59,880 nucleotides of DNA from Muribaculaceae bacterium. GTDB lineage: Bacteria; Bacteroidota; Bacteroidia; Bacteroidales; Muribaculaceae. Location: contig VSPD01000011.1 of the NCBI GenBank assembly GCA_009775125.1, positions 1 through 59,880 on the forward strand. The letters are read 5' to 3'. Both the position numbers and the translations under genes were made by a program. Below are positions 50,001-57,628 of the stretch, piece after piece (positions within the stretch are counted from its first letter, which is position 1; every line of letters begins with the position of its first letter). Below the pieces are notes generated by a model. It saw nothing but the letters and a program-made list of their open reading frames with translations. It did not search any database and had not been told where the DNA came from.

Positions 50001-50591
50001 GTAAACGTCCTCGTTGTCGACACCGAAGTTTACTCCAACACCGGCGGCCAGGCCTCAAAAGCCACCCCGCTCGGCGCCATCGCCAAATTCGCCGCTTCCG
50101 GCAAGCGCATCCGCAAGAAGGACCTCGGCCTCATCGCATCCACCTACGGCTACGTATATGTGGCTCAGATAGCAATGGGTGCCGACAACGCCCAGACCCT
50201 CAAAGCCATCCGCGAAGCCGAAGCCTACGACGGACCCTCGCTCATCATAGCATACTCGCCCTGTATCAACCACGGCCTCAAAGCAGGCATGGGCCACTCA
50301 CAGGCCGAGCAGGCACGCGCCGTAGAATGCGGCTACTGGCACCTCTGGCGCTACAACCCCGCCCTCGAGCTCGAAGGACAGAACCCCTTCACCCTCGACT
50401 CCAAGCAGCCCGACTGGGACAAGTTCGACGACTTCCTCAAAGGCGAGGTACGCTACGCATCAGTTCTCAAGCAATACCCCGACATTGCAGCCGAACTCTT
50501 CGCAGCAGCCAAGTCTAACGCAATGTGGCGCTACAACAACTACCGCCGCCTCGCCCTCCAGCAGTGGGGCGTCGATCCCGAAGTGAAATAG
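47034..50591 (+). CDS. nifJ: Pyruvate:ferredoxin (flavodoxin) oxidoreductase
   Basis: A homodimeric, single-chain enzyme that decarboxylates pyruvate to acetyl-CoA and reduces ferredoxin in anaerobic metabolism. The ATG at 47034 (MSKEKKFLTCDGNQAAAHVSY) gives 1185 residues, the usual length. Domains in order: N-terminal pyrimidine-binding domain (YPITPSSTMAEYVDEWAA), gamma and transketolase-C-like regions, two 4Fe-4S motifs (CIQCNKCAFVCPH and CLGCSNCVDVCPG), and the thiamine-diphosphate domain (CSGCGETPY, GDGAAYDIGFGGLDHVLA, NTGGQASKATP). Strongly biased codon use suggests high expression. Confidence 0.96.
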   Translation: MSKEKKFLTCDGNQAAAHVSYMFSEVAAIYPITPSSTMAEYVDEWAAAGRKNIFGETVLVQEMQSEGGAAGAVHGSLQAGALTTTYTASQGLLLMIPNMYKIAGEMLPSVFHVSARTIASHALSIFGDHQDVMSVRQTGFAMLAEGSVQEVMDLAGVAHLATIKSSIPFVNFFDGFRTSHEIQKIEMLDQDDLAPLLDQDALARFRSRALTPDAPVARGMAENGDVFFQHREACNKAYDAVPEVVENYMAEISKITGREYHLFNYYGAPDAERVIIAMGSVTQAAQEAIDYLVAKGEKVGLVSVHLYRPFSAKHFLSAIPATAKRIAVLDRTKEPGANAEPLYLDVKECFYGKADAPVIVGGRYGLASKDTTPAQIIGVYENLALPEPKDHFTVGIVDDVTFTSLPLPEEIALGDPSTYEAKFYGLGADGTVGANKNSVKIIGDNTDKYCQAYFAYDSKKSGGFTCSHLRFGDRPIRSTYLVNTPNFVACHVQAYLHMYDVTRGLRDNGTFLLNTIWEGDELAKNLPNKVKRYFAQHNITVYYINATKIAQEIGLGNRTNTILQSAFFRITGVIPVDLAIEQMKKFIVKSYGKKGQDIVDKNYAAVDRGGEYHTLAVDPAWAQLPDDAAVENNDPAFINEIVRPINAQDGDLLHVSAFEHNADGTWQQGTAAYEKRGVAAFVPEWDPANCIQCNKCAFVCPHAAIRPFVLDADEMAKAPFAEDYTLPAIGKTFAGMRFIQAVDVLDCLGCSNCVDVCPGKKGVKALAMKPLELELGYQPNWDYCVASVKSKAHLVDVAQTVKNSQFATPLFEFSGACSGCGETPYVKLISQLFGDHEMVANATGCSSIYSGSVPSTPYTTNDRGNGPAWANSLFEDFAEFGLGMTIANEKMQERLVQLMTEAQTCDCCSDEIKALAKQWLENRDNAAITRAVRDQIVPLCEAGSCDICKGIVAHKAFIARRSQWIIAGDGAAYDIGFGGLDHVLASGKNVNVLVVDTEVYSNTGGQASKATPLGAIAKFAASGKRIRKKDLGLIASTYGYVYVAQIAMGADNAQTLKAIREAEAYDGPSLIIAYSPCINHGLKAGMGHSQAEQARAVECGYWHLWRYNPALELEGQNPFTLDSKQPDWDKFDDFLKGEVRYASVLKQYPDIAAELFAAAKSNAMWRYNNYRRLALQQWGVDPEVK

Positions 50592-50592
50592 C

Positions 50593-50648
50593 AGGAACAC
50601 AAGCCTCCGGCTTGTGAAACTCAGGAACTCAAGCCTCCGGCTTGAGAG
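50593..50648 (+). repeat. Two CACAAGCC hairpin repeats in tandem, copy 5
   Basis: AGGAACACAAGCC hairpin at 50593-50616 followed by a variant (AGGAACTCAAGCC...GGCTTGAG) at 50623-50646, directly after the nifJ stop. Confidence 0.8.
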
Positions 50649-50661
50649 TAAAATACCAACC

Positions 50662-50696
50662 AAATAGGCTTCATAGGCTTCCTATGGAGCCTATTT
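50662..50696 (+). terminator. Hairpin terminator after nifJ
   Basis: AAATAGGCT-tc-ATAGG pairs with CCTAT-gg-AGCCTATTT around a CTT loop. The outer stem ends in TTTA. It is built from the CCTATG repeat family. Confidence 0.6.
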
Positions 50697-50758
50697 ACTG
50701 TTAACAAACGTTAATCACATGTAAACATCGGCAAAATCCCCCCAAATGTCGACACTCT

Positions 50759-50789
50759 GTTGCCCGTCCACATTTTATATGTAACTTTG
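50759..50789 (+). promoter_or_regulatory. Bacteroidetes-type promoter for the TonB-dependent receptor gene
   Basis: GTTG at 50759-50762, a 19-bp spacer and TAACTTTG at 50782-50789, 46 bp before the ATG. Confidence 0.7.
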
Positions 50790-50835
50790 CAATACATTCC
50801 GACAAGAAAGTCTTCAAAAACATATATATTTCCAA

Positions 50836-53646
50836 ATGAAATTCCAAAAGTACACGTTTCTAATCATCCTCATGCTGTCGGCATTCGCCGCCCGTGCGTT
50901 CAACATCACGGGCACCATTGTCGACGAATTCGACGAACCCCTGATCCGCGCCACCGTGCGCCTGCTCGCCACATCCGACTCAACAGCCGTAAAAGGCGTG
51001 CTCACCAACGACAACGGACGCTTCACCCTCACCGACATCAAAGACGGACGATACATCCTCGAAGCCTCTTACGTAGGCTACAACCCCATGCACCGTCCCG
51101 TGCGTGTCAACGACAAAAACCTTGCCGCAGGCACCATAAAGATGCAGGAAAACGCCATCGCCCTCAAAGAAACCACCGTCGTCGGCATCAAGACACCCGT
51201 AAAGGTGATGGAAGACACCGTCGAATTCAACGCCGACTCCTACAAGACTCAGCCCAACGCCGTGGTCGAGGACCTGCTTAAACGCCTCCCCGGCGTAGAA
51301 GTCGACTCCGAAGGAAAAATCACCCACAACGGCAAAGAAATCACAAAAATACTCGTCGACGGCAAAGAATTCTTCTCCGACGACCCCAAAGTAGCCTCCA
51401 AGAACCTGCCCGTGAACATGATTGAGAAACTCCAGGTCGTCGACCGCAAGAGCGACCTCGCCCGACTCACCGGCGTCGACGACGGCGAAGACGAAACCGT
51501 GATCAACCTCACCGTGAAAAAAGGCATGCAAAACGGATGGTTCGGCACCGTCGAGGCCGGATACGGCACCGACAGCCGCTACAAAGGCTCGTTCAACATC
51601 AACCACTTTTGGGATGGAAACCAAATCACATTCCTCGGAGGCCTCAACAACGTCAACGACCTCAACTTCACCGACGGCGGTGCAGGCCGGTTCCGACGCT
51701 TCGGAGGCAACAACGGCATCTCACGCTCAAACGCTTTCGGCGTGAACTTCAACATCGGAAAAGAAGAAAAATTCCGCATCGGCGGCGACGTGATGTACTC
51801 CAACAGCCGACGCTCCTCCACAACACGCCAGGAACGCGAATACCTCTTCGCCGACTCAACATCATACCAAAACTCCAACCGCAGCTCCATCGACCGAGGC
51901 CACAACGTGCGCGGCGACTTCCGCATCGTCTGGAACCCCGACTCATTCAACACCTTCGAGTTCCGCCCCAACTTCTCGCTCAATTACAGCGACTCCGAAT
52001 CAGCATCCGAAGCCCTCACGCAATCGGGCGGAGCACACCGCGCCGACGTGACCCGAAGCATCAACCGCTCATCGTCCGACGGCAACTCCACCGAATTCGG
52101 CGCACGAATAATCTACAACCACAAATTCCGCAGCCGCCCCGGCCGCTCATTCTCCGTGTTTGCCAACTTCCGCTCATCCAACGTGCGTGAGAAAACCAAC
52201 ACCTACTCCTGGAACAAATTCTTCCTCGTAAACGACTCCGTCGACCTCTACGACCAGTATGCCAACGACCACACCTGGTCCAACACCTTCTCCACACGCG
52301 TCTCCTGGACCGAGCCACTCGGCAACCCCTCAAAAGGCAACTTCCTTACATTCGCATATCAATTCCAATACCGCTGGAACAACGCCGACAAACTCACCTA
52401 CGACCACCCCGTCACATTCCCCGACGGATGGGACGGCGACCCCGTGATTCTGCCCGAGCTCAACCTCAACGAACGGCTCAGCAACCAATTCCGCAACGAC
52501 TACATGAATCAGGACATACGCGTGGGCTACAAACACGTAAGCAAAGAAAACACCCTCGACGTCGGCATCTCCCTTGTGCCCCAGATGTCGAAATCCACCG
52601 ACCTGATCAACTCCGCCAAAAACATACCCGAACGCTGGGTGTGGAACTACGCCCCCTACCTCCGATACAAACTCAAAATGTCGAAGACACGTTCACTCAA
52701 CATCGACTACTTCGGACGCTCGTCCCAGCCCTCCATGACACAACTCCAGCCCGTGGCCGACGAAAGCGACCCTCTCAACATCGTGCAAGGTAACCCCAAC
52801 CTCGACCCCACGTTCCGCCACGGCCTGCGCGCACGCTTCTCCGACTTTGAGCCCCAGCGCCAGCGCGCCATCATGGCAATGCTCATGGCAAACATAACCC
52901 AGAACAGCATCATATCCCACACCACATTCGACCCCAAGACCGGCGGCCGATTCACAACCTACGAAAACGTCAACGGCGTATGGGATGCCCGCCTGTTCAC
53001 AATGGTATCGTTCCCCATCCCCGGCAACAAAGCCTTCACATTCAACAACCACCTGATGATGTCCTACTCATCATCCATCGGCTACAACAACGACCTTAAA
53101 AACCGCTCCGGCAACTTCGGCATCAACGAATCATTCGGATTCGCATGGCGCCCCGACAACCTCGAGCTCGAAATCCGACCGCGCTACTCCTTGCAGTACG
53201 TCACCAACTCCGTGCAGACCACGGCAAACCGCACCGTCCACAACTATGGCGGCACATTCAACGGCGCATGGTACGCACCCTTCGGACTCGTCCTCCAGAC
53301 CGACCTCAACTACACCGCCACCTCCGGCTACTCCGCCGGCTACGACAAACGCGAATGGATGTGGAACGCCTCGATAGCCTACCAGTTCCTGCGCAACCGC
53401 CAGGCCACTGTCACCCTCTCGGCCTACGACCTCCTCCAGCAACGCTCCAACATCTACCGCACCATCACCGCCAACTACATCGACGACACCCAATACAACT
53501 CCCTCACCCGCTACTTCATGGCGTCGTTCACCTACAAATTCAACACCTTTGCCAAAGGCGAAGGCCCTGCCGATGCCGACCGTTGGGACCGCGGTCCACG
53601 CGGCGGCCATCCCGGCCCCCCTCCCGGCGGACGCCGACGCTTCTAA
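50836..53646 (+). CDS. Outer-membrane TonB-dependent receptor-like protein (OMP beta-barrel family)
   Basis: A 936-residue outer-membrane protein. The signal peptide (1-22) is followed by a carboxypeptidase-regulatory-like domain (FNITGTIVDEFDEPLIRATVRLLATSD), a plug-like domain (VVEDLLKRLPGVEVDSEGKITHNGKEITKILVDGKEFFSDDP) and a long barrel of the OMP_b-brl_3 type. It does not have the SusC-type plug signature and has no SusD partner. It ends in an unusual Gly/Pro/Arg-rich tail (RGPRGGHPGPPPGGRRRF) instead of a standard terminal strand. Substrate unknown. Confidence 0.88.
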   Translation: MKFQKYTFLIILMLSAFAARAFNITGTIVDEFDEPLIRATVRLLATSDSTAVKGVLTNDNGRFTLTDIKDGRYILEASYVGYNPMHRPVRVNDKNLAAGTIKMQENAIALKETTVVGIKTPVKVMEDTVEFNADSYKTQPNAVVEDLLKRLPGVEVDSEGKITHNGKEITKILVDGKEFFSDDPKVASKNLPVNMIEKLQVVDRKSDLARLTGVDDGEDETVINLTVKKGMQNGWFGTVEAGYGTDSRYKGSFNINHFWDGNQITFLGGLNNVNDLNFTDGGAGRFRRFGGNNGISRSNAFGVNFNIGKEEKFRIGGDVMYSNSRRSSTTRQEREYLFADSTSYQNSNRSSIDRGHNVRGDFRIVWNPDSFNTFEFRPNFSLNYSDSESASEALTQSGGAHRADVTRSINRSSSDGNSTEFGARIIYNHKFRSRPGRSFSVFANFRSSNVREKTNTYSWNKFFLVNDSVDLYDQYANDHTWSNTFSTRVSWTEPLGNPSKGNFLTFAYQFQYRWNNADKLTYDHPVTFPDGWDGDPVILPELNLNERLSNQFRNDYMNQDIRVGYKHVSKENTLDVGISLVPQMSKSTDLINSAKNIPERWVWNYAPYLRYKLKMSKTRSLNIDYFGRSSQPSMTQLQPVADESDPLNIVQGNPNLDPTFRHGLRARFSDFEPQRQRAIMAMLMANITQNSIISHTTFDPKTGGRFTTYENVNGVWDARLFTMVSFPIPGNKAFTFNNHLMMSYSSSIGYNNDLKNRSGNFGINESFGFAWRPDNLELEIRPRYSLQYVTNSVQTTANRTVHNYGGTFNGAWYAPFGLVLQTDLNYTATSGYSAGYDKREWMWNASIAYQFLRNRQATVTLSAYDLLQQRSNIYRTITANYIDDTQYNSLTRYFMASFTYKFNTFAKGEGPADADRWDRGPRGGHPGPPPGGRRRF

Positions 53647-53667
53647 ACCGACAGCAAAATCAGGCGG

Positions 53668-53762
53668 CTTAGGAGCCTTAGGCAGCCTATGATTCCTAAG
53701 ATTCCTATATTACCCTCCTTGCCACCGTGCCCCGCGTTTCAACGCGGGGTTTCGTGTTTTTT
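53668..53762 (+). repeat. CCTAAG run plus CCCCGCGTTTCAACGCGGGG hairpin, probably also a terminator
   Basis: Two repeat families side by side. The perfect hairpin at 53730-53749 followed by a T-rich stretch makes this copy a plausible intrinsic terminator for the upstream receptor gene. Confidence 0.7.
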
Positions 53763-53808
53763 AATAATTTTTAACCCTGCAAAATCCTCCGCTTCGGGGG
53801 ATTTTGCG

Positions 53809-53816
53809 TAACTTTG
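53809..53816 (+). promoter_or_regulatory. -7 promoter element for metK
   Basis: TAACTTTG matches TAnnTTTG. The expected transcription start (about 53823) places the riboswitch at the very 5' end of the leader. No clear TTTG at -33. Confidence 0.6.
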
Positions 53817-53830
53817 CAATCCAAAACAAA

Positions 53831-53877
53831 CGTGGACAAATTTGGCTGCTTGCAACCACTCGAAAAAATGCTAAAAT
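53831..53877 (+). promoter_or_regulatory. SAM-II-type riboswitch upstream of metK
   Basis: GTGG (53832-53835) pairs with CCAC (53856-53859) to form the short P1 helix. Between and after it are the family's conserved blocks: GGCTGCTTGCAACCAC and, 6-10 bases later, AAAAAATGCTAAAA, whose GCTAAA segment forms the pseudoknot. This matches my memory of the SAM-II (RF00521) consensus. The gene controlled is S-adenosylmethionine synthetase, so feedback by its own product is expected: AdoMet binding should lower expression. Confidence 0.78.
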
Positions 53878-53984
53878 CGCCCGACGCCCGCCCTGCGGCG
53901 TCCCTCGAAAATATCAATTTTCCTCGCCGATTGACGCGTTTTTGGTACTACTGCCAAAATCCCGCCAATTTTTTTTATATCATT

Positions 53985-55271
53985 ATGAACTACCTCTTTA
54001 CATCCGAATCGGTGTCGGAAGGACACCCCGACAAAGTTGCCGACCAAATTTCCGACGGCATCCTCGACGAATTCCTCGCCTACGACGAAGCATCGCACGT
54101 GGCCTGCGAGACAATGGTAACCACAGGCCAGGTTATCGTGGCCGGTGAAGTAACATCCGACGCCTACGTCGACATCCCCACAGTAGCCCGCCGCATCATC
54201 AACGAGATTGGCTACAACCGCGCCGACCTCCAGTTCGACGGCAACTCCTGCGGCGTGCTCTCCGCCATCCACGAGCAGAGCGGCGACATAGCCCGCGGCG
54301 TCACCCGCGAGACACCCGACGACCAGGGCGCAGGCGACCAAGGCATGATGTTTGGCTACGCCTGCAACGAGACACCCGAATACATGCCCCTCACCCTCTC
54401 CCTCAGCCACGCCCTGCTGCGCGAGCTCGCCGACATACGCCGCGAAGGACGCGACATGACATACCTGCGCCCCGACTCAAAGAGCCAGGTTACGGTAGAA
54501 TACGACGAATCAAACCGCCCCGTGCGCATCCACACAATCGTAATATCCACACAGCACGACGACTTCATCGCCCCTGCCGAAGCCACCGCCGAGGCACAGG
54601 CCATAGCCGACCGCGCCATGCTCGACAAGATAGCCGAAGACGTGCGCGACATCCTCATTCCCCGCGTCGTGGCCAAACTCCCCGAAGCAATCCGCGCCCT
54701 CTTCGACGGCCAATACCTCCTCTACGTCAATCCCACAGGCAAATTCGTGATCGGCGGCCCCCACGGCGACACAGGCCTCACCGGCCGTAAAATCATAGTC
54801 GACACCTACGGCGGACACGGCGCTCACGGCGGCGGCGCATTCTCAGGCAAAGACCCCTCCAAAGTCGACCGCTCCGCAGCCTACGCCGCACGACACATCG
54901 CCAAAAACATCGTGGCCGCCGGCATCGCCGACCGCGCGCTCGTGCAAGTGGCCTACGCCATCGGCGTGGCACGCCCCGTAAGCCTGTGCGTCAACACCTT
55001 CGGCACATCACACGTCGCCCTCTCCGACGCAGAAATCTCCGCAAAAGTATCCGGCATATTCGACATGCGCCCCCACGCCATAGAGCAGCGCCTGGGCCTG
55101 CGCAAACCCATCTACCGCGAGACAGCGGCCTACGGCCACGTCGGACGCCAGCCACAGACCGTCACCAAGACATTCCACAACCCCTACTACGGCGACCGCA
55201 CCCTCACCGTCGACCTCTTCACCTGGGAACGCCTTGACTACGTCGACGCCCTCCGCTCCGCCCTCTTGTAG
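53985..55271 (+). CDS. metK: S-adenosylmethionine synthetase
   Basis: Makes AdoMet from methionine and ATP. The ATG at 53985 (MNYLFTSESVSEGHPDKVADQISDG) gives 428 residues; an in-frame ATG at 53814 would translate the riboswitch and is rejected. Hallmarks: VTTGQVIVAGEV, GAGDQGMMFGYACNETPEYMPL and the ATP/phosphate blocks GGPHGDTGLTGRKIIVDTYGGHGAHGGGAFSGKDPSKVDRSAAYAARH. About 40 residues longer than the E. coli enzyme, as in other Bacteroidetes. Its TAG stop overlaps a hairpin repeat. Confidence 0.96.
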   Translation: MNYLFTSESVSEGHPDKVADQISDGILDEFLAYDEASHVACETMVTTGQVIVAGEVTSDAYVDIPTVARRIINEIGYNRADLQFDGNSCGVLSAIHEQSGDIARGVTRETPDDQGAGDQGMMFGYACNETPEYMPLTLSLSHALLRELADIRREGRDMTYLRPDSKSQVTVEYDESNRPVRIHTIVISTQHDDFIAPAEATAEAQAIADRAMLDKIAEDVRDILIPRVVAKLPEAIRALFDGQYLLYVNPTGKFVIGGPHGDTGLTGRKIIVDTYGGHGAHGGGAFSGKDPSKVDRSAAYAARHIAKNIVAAGIADRALVQVAYAIGVARPVSLCVNTFGTSHVALSDAEISAKVSGIFDMRPHAIEQRLGLRKPIYRETAAYGHVGRQPQTVTKTFHNPYYGDRTLTVDLFTWERLDYVDALRSALL

Positions 55272-55294
55272 GAACTCATGCCTCCGGCTTGAGA
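55270..55294 (+). repeat. CACAAGCC hairpin repeat, copy 6 (variant)
   Basis: AGGAACTCATGCCTCCGGCTTGAG begins inside the metK stop codon TAG. The stem has compensating CTCA/TGAG ends, as in the second copy at 50623. Confidence 0.75.
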
Positions 55295-55305
55295 ATACAT
55301 TAGCA

Positions 55306-55335
55306 AAACAGCCGCACCTCTCGGTGCGGCTGTTT
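55306..55335 (+). terminator. Rho-independent terminator of metK
   Basis: Perfect 13-bp stem AAACAGCCGCACC / GGTGCGGCTGTTT with TCTC loop, followed by CTTGTTTTG. Confidence 0.92.
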
Positions 55336-55593
55336 CTTGTTTTGTGTCTCTAACACTAAATACCTAAAACCATTTTATTCGTTAATCCTTTTTTACTTTT
55401 CTTCTACTTTTATCCTAAATAATAACCCTGAATCTTAGACTTGAAAAATTATTTACACTGCAAAGTTAATACATAGAAATGGATTAACCATAGTGTTTAG
55501 ATAGAAATATAAATAAATATAGAGGCTTTAAAATAGTAATCCATTGATTTACAGCGAATAGAATTATTTGCAATTTTGCAAAAATATAGACTA
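55336..55593. other. AT-rich intergenic stretch between convergent genes
   Basis: About 260 bp of AT-rich sequence between the metK terminator and the stop of the DUF6377-like gene. It contains a minus-strand -7-like match (CAAAGTTA near 55461-55468) but no reading frame of note. Confidence 0.5.
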
Positions 55594-56631
55594 TTATTGA
55601 GTGTTTTCGGGACGATTTTTTAAATTTTCCTCGAATTTTTCGCGGTCGGATGCCCGATTTTTCATTTTGTTGCGGTAGGTATAAACTGTGTTTACCGAAA
55701 GATTTAGAAATTTTGCCACACGGGTTGCATCATCAATGCCAAGACGCATAAAGGCGAGAATACGCAGCTCGGTGGAAAGTTTGTCGGGGTCGGACTGCGC
55801 CAACTGCGCGTCGGCACGGAGCAACGAGTTCACTTCGTCGGTAAACTTGGGAAATATCGAAAGAAATGCTGAATCGAACACCTCGAGAAATTTTGCGGTC
55901 TGGTCGCGCAGCAGTTTGCCGGTCTGAATCTGCTCGTAAAGGTCGTCGACCTGTTTGGCTTTTATTTTACGCGCGGCCATACGGTTGAATTCTTCAAGAC
56001 GGTCGACGTATTCATAGCTAAGGTCGAGGATGCGGTGGATATATACATCCTTGGGCGAAGCCGTGTCGACAACGGGCACACTTTCAGTGGCTTCATTTCG
56101 ACATGCGGCGACACGGCGCAAAAGCACGGCGACAGACCCCAGGGCAACGGCCAGAGCTACGGCAAGGATTATAATTATCGCGAGCCATGTATGGCGGTCG
56201 CGGTCGACCAAAGGCAGAATAACCGGCAGGGCCGAGCATGAGCCGGACTGAATGTCGGAGATGGCGGCAAGCACCCGGTGATAAAGAGCGTCGTCGGAGC
56301 GGCCGGGCTTGCTGTCGTAATACCGCGCCACAAGAGTGGCCGTCTCAGCAAAAAGCGGATGCGTAATGGAAAGCGTGTCGTAATATTCCGAGAGCTCGGC
56401 CATCGCCATTGCCGAGTCGCCCTCGGCAAAAAGCCGACGGGCATGGTCGAGGCTGCGTTGCGTCGAATCGGAGGGGGAAAGAGGCTTGGAAGGCATGGCA
56501 CGGTAGTCGGCCGAATGGCCGATGCTATGCTCCAGCAAAGAAATGGCTTGGTCGAGATCGGCCGGACGGTCCACACCGGCAACGAGCATCAGAGGGAAAG
56601 CGAGCAGAAGGGCAAGGAGAAGTTTTTTCAT
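55594..56631 (-). CDS. Membrane-anchored HTH regulator (DUF6377-like, short form)
   Basis: A 345-residue protein. The signal peptide or N-terminal TM (MKKLLLALLLAFPLMLVAGV) is followed by a helical extracytoplasmic region (about 25-145), a TM helix (AIIIILAVALAVALGSVAVLLRR, about 150-172) and a cytoplasmic part. The C-terminus has a LuxR-like HTH (LSTELRILAFMRLGIDDATRVAKFLNLSVNTVYTYRNKMKNRA). This order matches Bacteroidetes one-component membrane regulators with a DUF6377 domain. It is shorter than the usual 500-550 residues because the N-terminal TPR region is reduced. No obvious target gene is adjacent. Confidence 0.75.
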   Translation of the reverse strand: MKKLLLALLLAFPLMLVAGVDRPADLDQAISLLEHSIGHSADYRAMPSKPLSPSDSTQRSLDHARRLFAEGDSAMAMAELSEYYDTLSITHPLFAETATLVARYYDSKPGRSDDALYHRVLAAISDIQSGSCSALPVILPLVDRDRHTWLAIIIILAVALAVALGSVAVLLRRVAACRNEATESVPVVDTASPKDVYIHRILDLSYEYVDRLEEFNRMAARKIKAKQVDDLYEQIQTGKLLRDQTAKFLEVFDSAFLSIFPKFTDEVNSLLRADAQLAQSDPDKLSTELRILAFMRLGIDDATRVAKFLNLSVNTVYTYRNKMKNRASDREKFEENLKNRPENTQ

Positions 56632-56650
56632 GGGAATGGAGGATTGGCAG

Positions 56651-56750
56651 GAGCCGCCGCGTTGAAACGCGGGGCACGGTGGCGCAATAAAGGATAAAAT
56701 AAGGGATAAACTATAAGGAGGAAACTATAAGGAAGAAACTATAAGGGAAG
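56651..56750. repeat. Reverse CCGCGTTTCAACGCGG hairpin and AACTATAAGG tandem units
   Basis: 56651-56682 is the reverse complement of the GCCACCGTG/CCGCGTTTC family. It is followed by three tandem units of about 14 bp (AACTATAAGGAGGA) at 56708-56750, which abut the stop of the TatD-like gene. Confidence 0.65.
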
Positions 56751-56753
56751 GCA

Positions 56754-57284
56754 TTATTGGGCGTCGGTTTCGCGGTAGAGGCGGCCGGGAGGGACGATGG
56801 CGGCTGTTTCCGGATTGTGAATCGTGCCGAGGCTAAGGCTCAGGCCTGCGGCAAGGAGCTGACGGGCAAATTGCGGCTTGCCACGGAAACCGTGGATAAT
56901 CCACGGCACTGCCGGACGCTGCAAGCGGCAAAGCTCGGCGATACGCGCGGCTGTGCGCACGGCATGTATAATCAGTGGCTTGCCCACGCGCTCGGCAATG
57001 GCGGCATGACGCAGGAAGATGCGTTCCTGCACGTCGAGCGGCGCGCCACGGAGAGCGTCGAGACCTGTCTCGCCGATTGCCACAACACGCGGGTCGGCGG
57101 CGAGGGCTTCGACGCGAGTGAGCATGGCGTCGATATCGGCATCGGCAGTGTCCCACGGGTGTATGCCGTAGGAAAAATGGGCAATATCGCCCCAAGGGTC
57201 GATGTGGAGCGGCACGTTGATAATTGTGTCAGCCCCGGCCGAGAGGCAGTGGGAGTGTATGTCGGAAAATTGGCGAAGGGGCAA
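56754..57284 (-). CDS. TatD-family metal-dependent hydrolase, short at the C-terminus
   Basis: A TIM-barrel hydrolase of the TatD DNase type. From a TTG at 57284 the product is 176 residues (PLRQFSDIHSHC). Metal-binding HxH is DIHSH, followed by YGIHPWDT, the AIGETGLD block (Glu ligand), KPLIIHAVRT and PWIIHGFRGKP. The chain stops at LYRETDAQ, right at the ETD motif where other members continue for about 40-50 residues. An open frame extends upstream to 57602, but it runs through repeats and yidD, so I reject that start. Either truncated or a minimal form. Confidence 0.7.
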   Translation of the reverse strand: MPLRQFSDIHSHCLSAGADTIINVPLHIDPWGDIAHFSYGIHPWDTADADIDAMLTRVEALAADPRVVAIGETGLDALRGAPLDVQERIFLRHAAIAERVGKPLIIHAVRTAARIAELCRLQRPAVPWIIHGFRGKPQFARQLLAAGLSLSLGTIHNPETAAIVPPGRLYRETDAQ

Positions 57285-57294
57285 GGGGCTGGGT

Positions 57295-57372
57295 GTTGGG
57301 GAGTTGGGATGGAGGAATCGAATTATCGAGCAATCGAGCAATCGAAAAGCCGAGCAATCGAAGGGTAGAGTA
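57295..57372. repeat. GTTGGGGAGTTGGGA run and TCGA-rich run
   Basis: The spacer between yidD and the TatD-like gene contains a member of the CCCAACTCCC family and then several AGCAATCGA units, similar to the TCGA-rich spacer at 524-600. Confidence 0.55.
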
Positions 57373-57397
57373 GACGAAAAGCCGAAGGGCCGGTTTA

Positions 57398-57628
57398 TTA
57401 AGGCACGGGGTCGTAGCCGCTGCCGCCCCAGGGATGGCAGCGGAGGATGCGCCGCAGGGCGAGCCAGGAGCCTTTTACGGGCCCGTGGCGGCGAAGCGCT
57501 TCGAGAGCGTATTGGCTGCATGTGGGGGTGAAACGGCAGCAGGGAGGAAAGAGAGGCGAAATGGCGGCGCGGTAGAACACAATCGGCAGGCTCATGAGCC
57601 ACGCCGCGCCGCGGCTAATCATGTTCAT
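57398..57628 (-). CDS. yidD: Membrane protein insertion efficiency factor YidD
   Basis: A 76-residue membrane-associated protein that aids YidC-dependent insertion. It has the hallmark IVFYRAAISPLFPPCCRFTPTCSQYALEALRRHGPVKGSWLALRRILRCHPWGGSGYDPVP with its conserved Cys residues and HPWGG motif. The start overlaps the rnpA end by 14 bp, the standard arrangement for this pair. Confidence 0.95.
   Translation of the reverse strand: MNMISRGAAWLMSLPIVFYRAAISPLFPPCCRFTPTCSQYALEALRRHGPVKGSWLALRRILRCHPWGGSGYDPVP

Larger units (their letters stand above)
53647..53984. other. 338-bp intergenic region before metK
   Basis: No gene supported. Contents in order: CCTAAG/GATTCCTA run (53668-53709), GCCACCGTG plus CCCCGCGTTTCAACGCGGGG hairpin followed by TTTCGTGTTTTTT (53721-53762, likely terminator), -7 element (53809-53816), SAM-II-type riboswitch (53831-53877), and a GACGCC/GGCGTC hairpin near 53882-53902 before the start codon. 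Confidence 0.75.

Noticed and set aside
53814..53984. Extended MetK start at 53814
   Set aside because: It would translate the SAM-II riboswitch and begin before the expected transcription start.
57284..57602. N-terminal extension of the TatD-like protein to an ATG at 57602
   Set aside because: The extension would overlap nearly all of yidD in another frame and translate repeat sequence; homology begins at DIHSH.
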